NCBI GenBank assembly: GCA_028286365.1
Contig: JAQBRR010000001.1
Coordinates: 310,001-374,000 of the forward strand
From: Candidatus Saccharimonadota bacterium
GTDB lineage: Bacteria; Patescibacteriota; Saccharimonadia; Saccharimonadales; Saccharimonadaceae
Reading direction: 5' to 3'
Length of the DNA stretch: 64,000 nt
Under the pieces are notes generated by a model that worked only from the letters and a program-made list of their open reading frames with translations, was not told where the DNA came from and ran no database searches. Numbering within the stretch: position 1 is the stretch's first letter; the number at the start of each line of letters is the position of its first letter. Shown here piece by piece: positions 25,307 to 34,602 of this stretch. The translations under genes were made by a program, and so were the position numbers.

Positions 25307-26200
25307 ATGACTACGCTAACGTACGACTGGACACAGGACATCGAGCCATTTCTTGCTACGATGCAACCTGTTGAGGGTGGCTATAGTCTCGCAGAGCGTG
25401 GTGTCGTGACGCTCACTGATGGCGCGAAGGTTTTTGTAAAGATCGCTGAGGGAGACATAACAAAAAAATGGCTACGCAAGGAAATTATTGCCTACCAAAA
25501 ACTTATTAGCGCAGGATACCCATACATTCCAAAGTTATTAGCGCACGACGAATCGTACAGCGCAATGGCTATTGAATACTTAGATCACTCAAACTTTGAA
25601 AATGTTTGGGATACTGATAAGTTGGACGCGATCTTACGGGCACAAGAGAAGTTGAAGGAATATAAAACACTCTTTGTCGGTGATCCAGACTTTACTTTAG
25701 AGAGTGTCGTCGGACTTGACTCGAAGTGGGTGACGATTCTAAAGGGTGATGGTATCGAACATATAAATTCAAAATTTAGAAAACTTGATGTTGATGCCTC
25801 ATTTACTCGCGATCAAATTTTATCATATGAAGCAATGCTCGAGGGCTGGGAGATTGCAGATGATACGTTAGTACATCAAGACATCAGGGCTGATAACTTT
25901 GGTTATGATCCGATTACTAAACAAGGTAAACTCGTCGATTGGAATTGGTTATGCGTCGGTGATGCGAGCCTTGATCGGACACCACTATTCGTGAATATGT
26001 ATATATCTGGTTTTGACCCTTACGTATATCACCCAGAGAAGTATGACCCTAAGATGCTCGCTTATCTCGTTAGTTTTTGGCTAGAACGGGTTCTGAATGC
26101 AAACGAAGATGACAACGAGCTGGCGTTTAAGCGCATGAAAGCTCAAGCGACTAGCGTCAAGGCAGCTGTCGAACTATTATCTAGAAATACTACTCATTAA
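25307..26200 (+). CDS. Aminoglycoside/choline-kinase-like phosphotransferase
   Basis: About 297 residues with the protein-kinase-like APH fold: nucleotide lobe with KVFVKIAE, then the Brenner motif LVHQDIRADNFGYD and the metal-binding LVDWNWLCVG. The substrate is unknown: choline, an amino sugar or fructosamine are possible. Resistance should not be inferred from fold alone. It ends 11 bases inside the convergent murA gene. Confidence 0.85.
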   Translation: MTTLTYDWTQDIEPFLATMQPVEGGYSLAERGVVTLTDGAKVFVKIAEGDITKKWLRKEIIAYQKLISAGYPYIPKLLAHDESYSAMAIEYLDHSNFENVWDTDKLDAILRAQEKLKEYKTLFVGDPDFTLESVVGLDSKWVTILKGDGIEHINSKFRKLDVDASFTRDQILSYEAMLEGWEIADDTLVHQDIRADNFGYDPITKQGKLVDWNWLCVGDASLDRTPLFVNMYISGFDPYVYHPEKYDPKMLAYLVSFWLERVLNANEDDNELAFKRMKAQATSVKAAVELLSRNTTH

Positions 26201-27722
26201 TATCGTGAATAACCGTGATATGCGCACCAAGCGTATTGAGACGGTTGGCAAGATCTTCGTAACCACGGTTAATTGAGTAAACATTCCTTAGTGTAGAAAT
26301 ACCAGGAGCAGCTAGCATACCAAGGAGAATCACAACTGCGGGCCTAAGTGCTGGGGGTGTGACGATTTCGGCGGGCTTCCATTTTGTTGGACCTTCAATA
26401 TATACGCGATGCGGATCAAGCAGCTGGACATTAGCGTTCAATTTGGTTAGCTCTAACATATAAATTGCACGATTTTCGTATACCCAGTCGTGTATGAGTG
26501 TACGTCCCTTGGCTGTTGCGGCAATAACCGCAAAGAACGGCAGGTTATCAATATTGAGACCAGGAAAAGGTAGGGGGTGAATCTTATCCTGAGGAGCACG
26601 CAGAGGTGTTACTTTGGTGGTCAGGTCAACTAAGCGCGTTCTACTATTTAGTGCTGTATATTCATCAGACATCTCGTATTCAAATCCCATATCCTCGAGA
26701 GTTTTGAGCTCAATTTCAAGAAATTCGATAGGTGCACGTTTAATCGTAATTGATGATTTAGTTACAATTGCAGCAGCGATGAAGCTCATTGCTTCAATAG
26801 GATCTTCGGCAGGGGAGTATTCAACCTTTTTGTTAATGTCACGAACACCACGTATCACGAGTGTTGTTGTACCGATACCATCAATTTTTACACCAAGTTT
26901 CTCGAGGAAGAAACACAAGTCCTGAACCATATAATTCGGGCTGGCATTGCGAATAGTCGTAACACCATCAGTGAGTGCTGCCGCCATCAAGATATTCTCA
27001 GTAACAGTGTCACCTCGTTCTGAAAGCACGATGGCACGTTCTGGGATAATTGGCTTGGATGTTGCATCGTAAAACCCAGTAACCGTATCAACTGCAAGGC
27101 CGAAGTCGCGTAGTCCACTAAGATGAGGCTCAACTGTACGTTCGCCAATGGTACATCCACCTGCATATGGCAGCTTAAATGTCCTGTAGCGGTGAAGCAG
27201 TGGGCCAAGGAACATAATAATGCTTCGAGTGCGACGAGCAGCCGCTAGGTCCATGCTATCAATCTTGAGCTTTGCTGGTGGTGTAATTTCGAGGTTGTTA
27301 TCACCGAACCATCTCGTCTTTACACCAATACTATTTAGGACTTCAATAATACGATTTACTTCTTCGATACGGGCAAGGTTACGTAATGTCGTCGTACCTC
27401 GGTTAAGTAACGAGGCGCAGAGCAAAGCAACTGCAGCATTCTTGCTGGTGTTGGTGGTGATACTACCACTAAGTTCGTGACCACCTTCAACGCGAAAGTT
27501 GAGCGTACCTGACTGATTTAGGCTTACAATCTGACTTGACAGAACATCACTAATACGAGCTAACATCTCAAGGCTGATATTTTGTCCACCTTTTTCGATA
27601 CGGTTTATAGCGCTTTGACTCGTGTTTAAAGCTTTAGCAAGTTGTGTTTGCGTGAGTCCGCGTGATTGTCTGTTCTCTTGAATTAGGGTACCAATTTTGG
27701 CTTTATAGGTGTCATTTGTCAT
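26190..27722 (-). CDS. murA: HTH-MurA: UDP-GlcNAc 1-carboxyvinyltransferase with N-terminal XRE domain
   Basis: 510 residues from ATG 27722 (the frame is open to 27788). Residues about 8-62 form an XRE/Cro helix-turn-helix (SRGLTQTQLAKALNTSQSAI). Residues about 70-510 are a full EPT domain: Lys94-Asn95 in TNTSKNAAVAL, catalytic Cys190 in YAGGCTIGERTVEPH. It transfers enolpyruvate from PEP to UDP-GlcNAc, the first committed peptidoglycan step; the catalytic Cys suggests fosfomycin sensitivity. Ordinary MurA has about 420 residues and no DNA-binding domain. Direct repeats lie in the shared promoter region with glyA. Confidence 0.93.
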   Translation of the reverse strand: MTNDTYKAKIGTLIQENRQSRGLTQTQLAKALNTSQSAINRIEKGGQNISLEMLARISDVLSSQIVSLNQSGTLNFRVEGGHELSGSITTNTSKNAAVALLCASLLNRGTTTLRNLARIEEVNRIIEVLNSIGVKTRWFGDNNLEITPPAKLKIDSMDLAAARRTRSIIMFLGPLLHRYRTFKLPYAGGCTIGERTVEPHLSGLRDFGLAVDTVTGFYDATSKPIIPERAIVLSERGDTVTENILMAAALTDGVTTIRNASPNYMVQDLCFFLEKLGVKIDGIGTTTLVIRGVRDINKKVEYSPAEDPIEAMSFIAAAIVTKSSITIKRAPIEFLEIELKTLEDMGFEYEMSDEYTALNSRTRLVDLTTKVTPLRAPQDKIHPLPFPGLNIDNLPFFAVIAATAKGRTLIHDWVYENRAIYMLELTKLNANVQLLDPHRVYIEGPTKWKPAEIVTPPALRPAVVILLGMLAAPGISTLRNVYSINRGYEDLANRLNTLGAHITVIHDINE

Positions 27723-27742
27723 AAAATCTATATTATACCACC

Positions 27743-27769
27743 TATGATATATTGTCAATAATGATATAA
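27743..27769. promoter_or_regulatory. Direct repeats in the murA-glyA divergent promoter region
   Basis: ATGATATA occurs at 27744-27751 and again at 27761-27768, 17 bases apart, flanking TTGTCAATA. The minus-strand TTGACA and TATAAT elements for murA lie in the same stretch. The spacing (about 1.5 helical turns) could suit a helix-turn-helix dimer such as the MurA N-terminus. This is inference. Confidence 0.4.
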
Positions 27770-27817
27770 TAAAGTGTAAATACATCAATATATACTAAAT
27801 GGGGAGTTCGTAGGTAT

Positions 27818-29095
27818 ATGAAAGATACTAAAATAGCAGCGTTTATTAAGGGCGAAGAGAAACGTCAGCGCGAAGGTCTAGAGCTAATACCAAGTGAAAA
27901 CTACGTTTCACGCGACGTATTAGAGGCGATGGGGAGTATATTCACCAACAAATACAGTGAAGGTTATCCCGGCAAACGTTATTATGGTGGGCAAGAGTTC
28001 ACTGATCCAGTAGAACAGCTTGCGATTGACCGTGCGAAACAGCTCTTTAGGGCCGATCATGCCAACGTGCAGCCACATTCAGGCGCACCAGCCAACCAAG
28101 CGGTCTATTTCGCATGGCTAGAGCCTGGTGATACAGTCCTCGCGATGGATCTATCGCACGGTGGTCACCTGACGCATGGTAACCCAATGACCATGTCGGC
28201 GCATCTGTATAACTTTATTCCGTACAAGATGAAAGATCCTGCAACAGGGGAGATCGACTACGATGAACTTCGTCGTTTGGCACTTGAGCACAAACCAAAA
28301 CTTATCCTGGCAGGATTCAGTGCGTATCCACGGGAACTAGATTATGAGAAGTTTGCTGCAATCGGTAAGGAAGTCGGTGCGCTATTGATGGCTGATATGG
28401 CGCATATTGCTGGGCTTATTGCTGGTGGTGTTGCTAAGAATCCATTTGACTATGGCTTTCACGTCATTACCACGACCACACATAAGACACTGCGTGGTCC
28501 ACGTGGTGGTTTAATTCTCTCGAAGGGGATTGTCGGTAACCCGCTCAAGGCTCCCGAGAAGACCCTCGAAAATATTCCAACATTGATTGATCGTGCAATT
28601 TTCCCTGGTATCCAAGGTGGTCCACACGAGCATACTATCGCTGCTAAGGCGGTGGCGTTCGGTGAAGCCCTTCAGCCAGAGTTTAAGGAATACGCCGCTC
28701 AAATCCTCAAGAACGCCTCAGTGCTTGCTAATGAACTGCAAAAGCGTGGCTTTCAGTTATTAACTGGCGGAACGAGTAACCACTTGATCCTAGCCGATGT
28801 TTATAAGAGTTTTGGAATAGATGGTAAGGTCGCTGAGGTCGCCATGGATGCAATTGGGCTGACGCTTAATGCAAACTCTGTTGCTGATGATCCACTACCG
28901 CCATTCAGGCCAAGTGGTATTCGTCTCGGAACCCCTGCGGTCACGACACGTGGGCTCAAGGAAGAACACATGGAGCAAGTTGCAGAGTGGATGAAGCAGG
29001 CGATTGATAATCACGATAAGCCAGCAAAACTCAAGTCGATTCGCGAAGAGGTGAAGAAGTTTGCACTCAGCTTTCCGCTACCTAGTGATAAATAG
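27818..29095 (+). CDS. glyA: Serine hydroxymethyltransferase
   Basis: The 425-residue PLP enzyme has NKYSEGYPGKRYYGG, the pyridoxal lysine in TTTTHKTLRGPRGGLIL, and ADMAHIAGLIAGG. It converts serine and tetrahydrofolate to glycine and methylene-THF, linking with FolD at 44.5 kb. Unlike many neighbours it has a leader with GGGGAG about 14 bases before the ATG. Length and motifs are normal. An intrinsic terminator follows. Confidence 0.98.
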   Translation: MKDTKIAAFIKGEEKRQREGLELIPSENYVSRDVLEAMGSIFTNKYSEGYPGKRYYGGQEFTDPVEQLAIDRAKQLFRADHANVQPHSGAPANQAVYFAWLEPGDTVLAMDLSHGGHLTHGNPMTMSAHLYNFIPYKMKDPATGEIDYDELRRLALEHKPKLILAGFSAYPRELDYEKFAAIGKEVGALLMADMAHIAGLIAGGVAKNPFDYGFHVITTTTHKTLRGPRGGLILSKGIVGNPLKAPEKTLENIPTLIDRAIFPGIQGGPHEHTIAAKAVAFGEALQPEFKEYAAQILKNASVLANELQKRGFQLLTGGTSNHLILADVYKSFGIDGKVAEVAMDAIGLTLNANSVADDPLPPFRPSGIRLGTPAVTTRGLKEEHMEQVAEWMKQAIDNHDKPAKLKSIREEVKKFALSFPLPSDK

Positions 29096-29112
29096 AGGCT
29101 AAGCTAACAAAT

Positions 29113-29143
29113 AAAAGACTCTGCAAATTGCAGAGTCTTTTTG
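29113..29143 (+). terminator. Intrinsic terminator of glyA
   Basis: The stem AAAAGACTCTGCA/TGCAGAGTCTTTT with a short loop is followed by a T-tract at 29138-29142. It lies 18 bases after the glyA stop. The A-tract on the other side could also serve the leftward pilA gene. Confidence 0.85.
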
Positions 29144-29160
29144 TATGTAATCTTTGCAGT

Positions 29161-29667
29161 CTAAGTAGCTGGGTATGCCCAAGTTGGAGATGTTGCAGTT
29201 GCAGCACCTACATAGACGTAGGCCTTAGCTCCAACTTTTGGATCCCAGTACGTAATACGTCCACCAGTTGAACCACCAGCTGGCGTACAAGCTGTCAAAC
29301 ATGCGTATGCAATTGTTGGTGCACCTGATTGAGGTGTGCTTGCTGACGTAATAGGTGAGGTTGCAGCGTCTGGAACGATCGTAATTCCTGTTGGAATCTT
29401 AGTTGATGTAGAACCAAGCGCCAATGCATCAGTACCGCTTGCAGCAAGTGCAGGGTAGTAGCCCTTATCAGCGTTAAATGCTTCTGCAACTGACTGTACG
29501 TTCTGAGCAGTTTGCTGAATCTTTGATTGCTGTGCAGTCAGTGTGATACCACTGTAGGCAACAATCGTAATACCAGCAAGGATTGCGATCACGACGATCA
29601 CGATCAAGAGCTCGACGATCGTGAAGCCACGTTCCTGTTGTCTAGATTTAATATTGTTAAGTACCAT
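29161..29667 (-). CDS. pilA: Type IV pilin, PilA-like major pilin candidate
   Basis: The 168-residue prepilin has leader MVLNNIKSRQQERG, then the mature start FTIVELLIVIVVIAILAGI with Glu5, the prepilin peptidase and methylation signature. A hydrophobic helix of about 25 residues and a Ser/Thr/Ala-rich globular domain with two cysteines (ACLTACTP) follow. A strong GGGGGC site precedes the ATG. It is the last gene of the leftward pilin cluster, separated by 95 bases from the large minor pilin. High-quality translation signal and small size favour the major subunit. Confidence 0.9.
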   Translation of the reverse strand: MVLNNIKSRQQERGFTIVELLIVIVVIAILAGITIVAYSGITLTAQQSKIQQTAQNVQSVAEAFNADKGYYPALAASGTDALALGSTSTKIPTGITIVPDAATSPITSASTPQSGAPTIAYACLTACTPAGGSTGGRITYWDPKVGAKAYVYVGAATATSPTWAYPAT

Positions 29668-29762
29668 TTTGGTAGTGCCCCCTACTTATTGATTACTGTT
29701 ATAGCCCAAATATACTACGAATTAATTATAAACACAAGCATTTTATTATAATCTATTTAACT

Positions 29763-31916
29763 CTATTGTTCAGCCATAAAACTAATGTTATCAAATGATG
29801 TCCAGGTTGCACTGACACCTGCTCGTGCCACGATATTACCACTCGCTGTAATATCAATTCGACAATATAGACTTGCACAGACGCTATCTGTTAGAACGGT
29901 CTTTGAGGGTCTGAATCCTGCAGGCAATGTAGCGATTACTGTACCGGTCGCGGTTGTACCACTTTTAATTAGTCCCTTTAAGTTCACTATCCCGTCGGAC
30001 GTCTCTGTATACTGAAGCGTGCTATATGAAGCGCTATAAACTACCCAGCCATTCGTTGCAAGCCCTGGAACAGGAGTCCATGTACCACTATAGCTAGTTG
30101 GTAGGTATGCAAAGTTTGTAAAGTATGCAGAGCCCGCAGAACCACCCTTAGCAAGAAGATTACCTGTAGGATCAGCACCGATAAGGTTATATCCATTACC
30201 ACCAGATCGAAGGGCAAAGTGTTGATACAACGGCACTCGTAGACCAACAGGAAGTGCAGGAGAGTTGATAATTGTTCCATCAGTCTGTGTTCCAGCAGAT
30301 AGCGTTCCTCGGACGTTAAGTCTTCCGGTAGGATCTTGGGTATAGCTAAATGGTGGGTCATCAGTAGTTCCTCTGTTGCTATAGCCACTGATCATCGCCA
30401 TATTTGTCCAGGTACCAGTGTAGGTAGTTGCTAGGAAAGAAACAGACTCCAACGATAAGTAGCTTTCAGATACGTTCGTTGACGGTGTTATTGTTCCGTC
30501 GGTGTTAATCGTAAAACTGGCACTCGCATCATTAGAGGAAACGGCAAATGTCAGCTTATAGGCAGGGCGATAACCCACCGGTAATGTGAATATGGTTTCA
30601 CCACTGACAAATGTACCAGTTCGTTTTATCAGACCCTTTAGTATAACAAGACCATACGGCGTCTTCGTATAACCAGCAGTATTATATGTACTACCGAAAT
30701 CAGCCCAACTATTTTGTAGTGACGGCGTTACCCATACGGGAATAGTAACTGATGCAACGGTACTCCAACCTGATGTCGGTACGGATGCTCCGGCCGTAGT
30801 CGCTGTGGCGCATCCGTATATTACACTAGGTGTTGAGGGTGTGCTATGAATACCGGGGACTGTATATGTTGTAGTATTTTGGTTGGAAAATGCAGTTGTC
30901 CACGATCCACTACTGCAGTTACCACCTGTGGTGTTGTACTGGAATGTATAGCCAGTTGCACCAGCAACTGTTGGCCAGGTAAAGATAACAGAGGCTGGTT
31001 GACTGAGACTAGCCGTAACTGTCGGCGCAGCTGGTGTTGTCGGTGTTATGATCGGCGCGATGGTTGATGCATTGACGTCCAATTTGGTCGCGCGTATCGA
31101 ACCGCTTTGCGAAATAGCACGACCGGAGGCTGTCGTGTTCACTGTAATGCTTGCCCCTGCAGTCGTAATACTTTGAAGGGCTGTATTACGAGCAGCGACA
31201 GTTTGTGTCTGGTCGCTTGCAACGGTGTTTACAGTTGTGCCATCGGCAGTATTATAGTATTGAATGTGAAAATCACTAGGATTAATATTGTCGAGTAATT
31301 TAACGTCTTGCGTCGCGCAAAAAGCGGTAGGGGCTCCTGGATTATTAGTCATATAGGTTGGATTACAACTTGGTTGTTGCCAGGGGACACTACAGCCCGC
31401 AGTCTTATAGTTGGACGGCATTATTGACCGACGCCACAGACTACTATTTTTGATGAAATATACGACGTTCATTGTCATCGGAGTATTTTGACCGACCTGC
31501 GTACTTGTGCAGTCGTTCGGGCTATTTGTGAGATATATCAGACCACTTGTTGTAGACAAAGGCGTGCCTGTTGTTGCAAGTGTATTGAGGATGAGCATAT
31601 CACCGTTAGTGCTATCAACGTTATTAAACGGTGTTGTGCTATTATCGCTAAAACCTTGTGGAGAGGTGAGCGTGATATTACTCTGTGCAAGGAAGGTTGT
31701 ACTGAGTTTGATGTCACTTTCAATTCGATCCAGCGCATCTTGAATATTGTAGGTCAGTACTCCTGAGGTGCGCGATGCCAGAACATCACCAACCATATTA
31801 ACGACTACAGTAATAAAGGCTCCAATGACAAGCAGTACGATTGGCGCAACAACCAATAATTCAATAACGGTAAATCCGTTTTTTATAACTTTAGCTGAGT
31901 TATTATTTTTTAACAT
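29763..31916 (-). CDS. 717-residue pilin-anchored protein with FnIII-like and fibre-like repeats
   Basis: The N-terminus is a prepilin: leader ending KNG, then FTVIELLVVAPIVLLVIGAF, with an alpha-1 helix and a PilW-like region (about 30-280). Residues about 300-390 look like a fibronectin III domain (PAAPTVTASLSQPASVIFTW). Residues about 405-717 hold three related units of about 105 residues, each with a G..KLKGLIK-like strand, a LPxGxRP turn and a closing SYxGTW or S.FDNISFMA strand, similar to domains in phage fibres. It overlaps the 31903 pilin by 14 bases. It probably sits at the pilus tip and may bind a host surface. Confidence 0.85.
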   Translation of the reverse strand: MLKNNNSAKVIKNGFTVIELLVVAPIVLLVIGAFITVVVNMVGDVLASRTSGVLTYNIQDALDRIESDIKLSTTFLAQSNITLTSPQGFSDNSTTPFNNVDSTNGDMLILNTLATTGTPLSTTSGLIYLTNSPNDCTSTQVGQNTPMTMNVVYFIKNSSLWRRSIMPSNYKTAGCSVPWQQPSCNPTYMTNNPGAPTAFCATQDVKLLDNINPSDFHIQYYNTADGTTVNTVASDQTQTVAARNTALQSITTAGASITVNTTASGRAISQSGSIRATKLDVNASTIAPIITPTTPAAPTVTASLSQPASVIFTWPTVAGATGYTFQYNTTGGNCSSGSWTTAFSNQNTTTYTVPGIHSTPSTPSVIYGCATATTAGASVPTSGWSTVASVTIPVWVTPSLQNSWADFGSTYNTAGYTKTPYGLVILKGLIKRTGTFVSGETIFTLPVGYRPAYKLTFAVSSNDASASFTINTDGTITPSTNVSESYLSLESVSFLATTYTGTWTNMAMISGYSNRGTTDDPPFSYTQDPTGRLNVRGTLSAGTQTDGTIINSPALPVGLRVPLYQHFALRSGGNGYNLIGADPTGNLLAKGGSAGSAYFTNFAYLPTSYSGTWTPVPGLATNGWVVYSASYSTLQYTETSDGIVNLKGLIKSGTTATGTVIATLPAGFRPSKTVLTDSVCASLYCRIDITASGNIVARAGVSATWTSFDNISFMAEQ

Positions 31917-32283
31917 AGGTTGAATATATCATCGTTTGTTGGGGGTTATTATAGGTGATTGTAACAGTTACCTTCGTAATAGATGTGACTGTAGCGTAAG
32001 GACAGGTCAGCGTGACATTGACCAGAACAGCTGATAAATTGGATACTGAAATAGGTGCATTAACTAGAGGTGTCGACGCTGCACATGGACTAGCCACAGT
32101 TGGTGAATAGCGTCGCATATAGTCGTATGCTACATTACTTGCACGTGACTGCGCTCGCGTATTTGCACCGTCCTTAATGACGACAGTATATAGCTGATAT
32201 CCAGCCACCAAAAAAGCGGCCGCAACGAACAAAGTGATTAATAATTCAACTGCAGTGAAACCTGATTGTCGGTTTTTGCTCAT
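31903..32283 (-). CDS. Minor pilin (PulG/PilV-like)
   Basis: The 126-residue prepilin has leader MSKNRQSG and mature start FTAVELLITLFVAAAFLVAG with Glu5. The globular part has two cysteines (ASPCAAS, LTCPYA) that may form a disulfide. It overlaps the upstream pilin by four bases (32280-32283) and the downstream large pilin by 14, so the three are translated together. It probably forms part of a pilus-initiating tip complex. Confidence 0.88.
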   Translation of the reverse strand: MSKNRQSGFTAVELLITLFVAAAFLVAGYQLYTVVIKDGANTRAQSRASNVAYDYMRRYSPTVASPCAASTPLVNAPISVSNLSAVLVNVTLTCPYATVTSITKVTVTITYNNPQQTMIYSTYVKK

Positions 32284-32846
32284 TGATTTTTACTCGTAAT
32301 CATACATATATTATTAGGCCCAGGACAGTCGCTCGTTGCGTTCTCTAGTTCATAATAAATATTAAACTTACGACAGCTTTGCGCACCACTTGTGCAAAGT
32401 GTTCCATCTGACTGTAAGGGTTGATAGACAAACGTATTGATCGTTGGTTGTGGCGTAACTCCTGCAGTTGTCTGTACGCAGACACCTGAACAAGTTGCAG
32501 TAACCAGTGATGAATCGGGCGTTGGTGCAGTTGATACGCCGGAAGGGTTTGGCGTAAGAGTTACGCCAGGTGCAACAAGTGATTTTATGTCTATATCTTG
32601 TAAGCTTGTTGTTTCTTTACCAATAAGGCCTGTTGAAGGATAGCGATCAAACGTTGTTGAGCCTGCGGTGCCATTGGCATAAAAATTTTCCAAGTTGAGG
32701 GCAATCGACTGGACATCAGCTATACGCTGTGTATCACGGGCATTTGATTGTGTGCCTCTCAAATTAACTACGCCTAGAACCATCAGGATGCCCATAATAG
32801 TAATAACAATAATCAACTCAATGATTGTAAACCCACGACGATTCAT
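32280..32846 (-). CDS. Minor pilin (GspG-like)
   Basis: The 188-residue prepilin has a very short leader MNRRG and mature start FTIIELIIVITIMGILMVLG with Glu5. A helix with RDTQRIADVQSIALNLENFYA follows, typical of pseudopilin-like proteins. The C-terminal half has cysteine pairs (ATCSGVCVQ and LCTSGAQSCRK). It is the first gene of the leftward four-gene pilin cluster. MurB lies 49 bases upstream on the same strand and may share its transcript. Confidence 0.88.
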   Translation of the reverse strand: MNRRGFTIIELIIVITIMGILMVLGVVNLRGTQSNARDTQRIADVQSIALNLENFYANGTAGSTTFDRYPSTGLIGKETTSLQDIDIKSLVAPGVTLTPNPSGVSTAPTPDSSLVTATCSGVCVQTTAGVTPQPTINTFVYQPLQSDGTLCTSGAQSCRKFNIYYELENATSDCPGPNNICMITSKNQ

Positions 32847-32895
32847 GGTACTAGCATAAGAGTTTTGAGTTCAAATCGCAAGCATATTGAACAGA

Positions 32896-33915
32896 TTATA
32901 TCTCGAGTGGTTCTTGTTCAATCTGAACACCAAATTTATCACGTACCACACCGATAATTTCTTCGCGAGCATTTGCAAGGTCAGCATAACTCCCAGCAGA
33001 TTCGTTAATAAGTACCAAGCTGTTTTTATCGTGTACACGCATACCATGTATGACCTTACCCTTGAGGCCAGCTTGCTCAATGAGCCATCCAGTTGAAAGT
33101 TTTAACATACCATCACCCATGTCATATGCTGGCATGTCTGGGTATGATGTACGGAGTTCATTTAACTTCCAGTCTTCTATAATTGCGTTTTTAAAGAATG
33201 ACCCAGAGTTAGGAAGAAGTTTTGGATCAGGGAGCTTATTGGTGCGGATATCAATAACAGCATTCCTCACAATTTCTTGGGTGAAGGCATGAACACCATG
33301 ATCATCGAAGTATTTCTGTAGTGCATCGTAAAATGGTGGCTGTGGACTCGACTTTGATAGTTTCAACGTTATTGACGTAATAACATACCGACCTTTTTCA
33401 CTGCCGCGAAAGATACTGTCACGATATGAAAAGTCACAATCGGCATTTTGAAGAGTGACGAATGTATCGGTCTGAGAGTCATAGGCAGTAAGTGATTGCA
33501 AAGAGTCGGCGATTTCTTGACCGTATGCACCGACATTTTGGACGGGAGCGGCACCTGTTGTACCAGGAATAGCCGACATTGCTTCTATACCGCTAAGATG
33601 CATATCGACCGTTCTTTTGACTGTCTCATCCCAGATCTCACCAGCACCAACGCGAACTGTTGTTGAGTTCAGATCGTCGGCGATGACGTCAAATCCAGGA
33701 ATCCGAATATGAATTACAACGCCAGCAAATCCTTGGTCATTAGCTACAACATTACTGCCACCGCCCAGGACAAAAACAGGGAGCGATCGCGAGTTTGCAA
33801 AGTGGTAAATTTCTGCAATTTCTTCGGGGGTTTGTGCTTCTGCCATGAATAGCGCTGGTCCACCTAGCCGCATGGTCATAAAGTTTTTCAGTGGAATATT
33901 AGGATGTAGGTCCAT
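32896..33915 (-). CDS. murB: UDP-N-acetylenolpyruvoylglucosamine reductase
   Basis: The 339-residue FAD enzyme begins with NFMTMRLGGPALFMAEA, has the FAD loop VFVLGGGSNVVAND, IPGTTGAAPVQNVGAYGQEI, and the catalytic serine in NSGSFFKNA. The extra C-terminal segment with YSYRDSIF-like SYRDSIFRG marks type I MurB. It reduces the MurA product to UDP-MurNAc. TATACT ends eight bases before the ATG. All key residues seem present. Confidence 0.97.
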   Translation of the reverse strand: MDLHPNIPLKNFMTMRLGGPALFMAEAQTPEEIAEIYHFANSRSLPVFVLGGGSNVVANDQGFAGVVIHIRIPGFDVIADDLNSTTVRVGAGEIWDETVKRTVDMHLSGIEAMSAIPGTTGAAPVQNVGAYGQEIADSLQSLTAYDSQTDTFVTLQNADCDFSYRDSIFRGSEKGRYVITSITLKLSKSSPQPPFYDALQKYFDDHGVHAFTQEIVRNAVIDIRTNKLPDPKLLPNSGSFFKNAIIEDWKLNELRTSYPDMPAYDMGDGMLKLSTGWLIEQAGLKGKVIHGMRVHDKNSLVLINESAGSYADLANAREEIIGVVRDKFGVQIEQEPLEI

Positions 33916-33934
33916 ATGTATTTAGTATAGTCGA

Positions 33935-34357
33935 TTAACGAATAATTCGGATGAGGGGTTTTCTTAGTGTTAAAACAAACTTCTTGACTGGTCCGTCGGG
34001 CTTAATCAAATGTGTGTGTTGGTGAACGATACTTTTCATAATTGATTGAGGGGCACGTGCGTAGACGTTGTAGCCTCGTTTTTCGTATTTTTGCAGAATA
34101 TTCACATACTCTAGCTTTGCGTTATCATCTAGCGCTGAAAGTGAGCTAATGTGTTCTCTAGGAACAATCATTAAATGTTCTGAGACACCCTGCGCGTCCC
34201 ATAACGAATAAGGAAAACGGTTTTTGATGATCTTGAAATACTTTGTACCTTCAACAAACTGTTTGTGGCCTTCATCGATTTGGCAAAAAGTACAGATCGA
34301 TAAATCAGCACGACTCATATGTTTACGGTAAATTCGCTCTTGTTTGGATGATCTCAT
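33935..34357 (-). CDS. HIT-like protein
   Basis: The 140-residue protein has CTFCQ near residue 22, HLMIVPREHISSL, and the histidine triad-like IVHQHTHLIKP (His-x-His-x-His). HIT proteins hydrolyse or transfer nucleotide phosphoramidates and dinucleotides. The very basic C-terminus (TLRKPLIRIIR) is unusual. It starts behind a TATGAT box and ends 19 bases before murB on the same strand. Confidence 0.85.
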   Translation of the reverse strand: MRSSKQERIYRKHMSRADLSICTFCQIDEGHKQFVEGTKYFKIIKNRFPYSLWDAQGVSEHLMIVPREHISSLSALDDNAKLEYVNILQKYEKRGYNVYARAPQSIMKSIVHQHTHLIKPDGPVKKFVLTLRKPLIRIIR

Positions 34358-34411
34358 ATACTACTATCATAACAAAATATATATAGTCCATGGTATAATT
34401 ACCTCTGATAT

Positions 34412-34488
34412 GCACCCGTAGCTCAGTGGATTAGAGCACTGGTCTTCGGAACCAGGTGTCGCAAGTTCGAATCTTGCCGGGTGTACCA
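34412..34488 (+). tRNA. tRNA-Arg (TCG)
   Basis: Acceptor GCACCCG/CGGGTGT, anticodon stem CTGGT/ACCAG with loop CTTCGGA giving TCG, and encoded CCA. TATAAT at 34394-34399 is its -10 box. Confidence 0.95.
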
Positions 34489-34602
34489 AAACGGAATTTA
34501 TTATTTTACATCTGACAGTTTGGTTCTGATATTTTATACAACTTTAATAGAATATCGTTCCTCATCTGTTAATCTGGTTCTAACTTTATGGCTTCATTAC
34601 CA

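Noticed and set aside
25307-26200. Antibiotic-resistance kinase
   Set aside because: The APH fold is shared by many metabolic kinases and nothing in the sequence or context indicates an antibiotic substrate.
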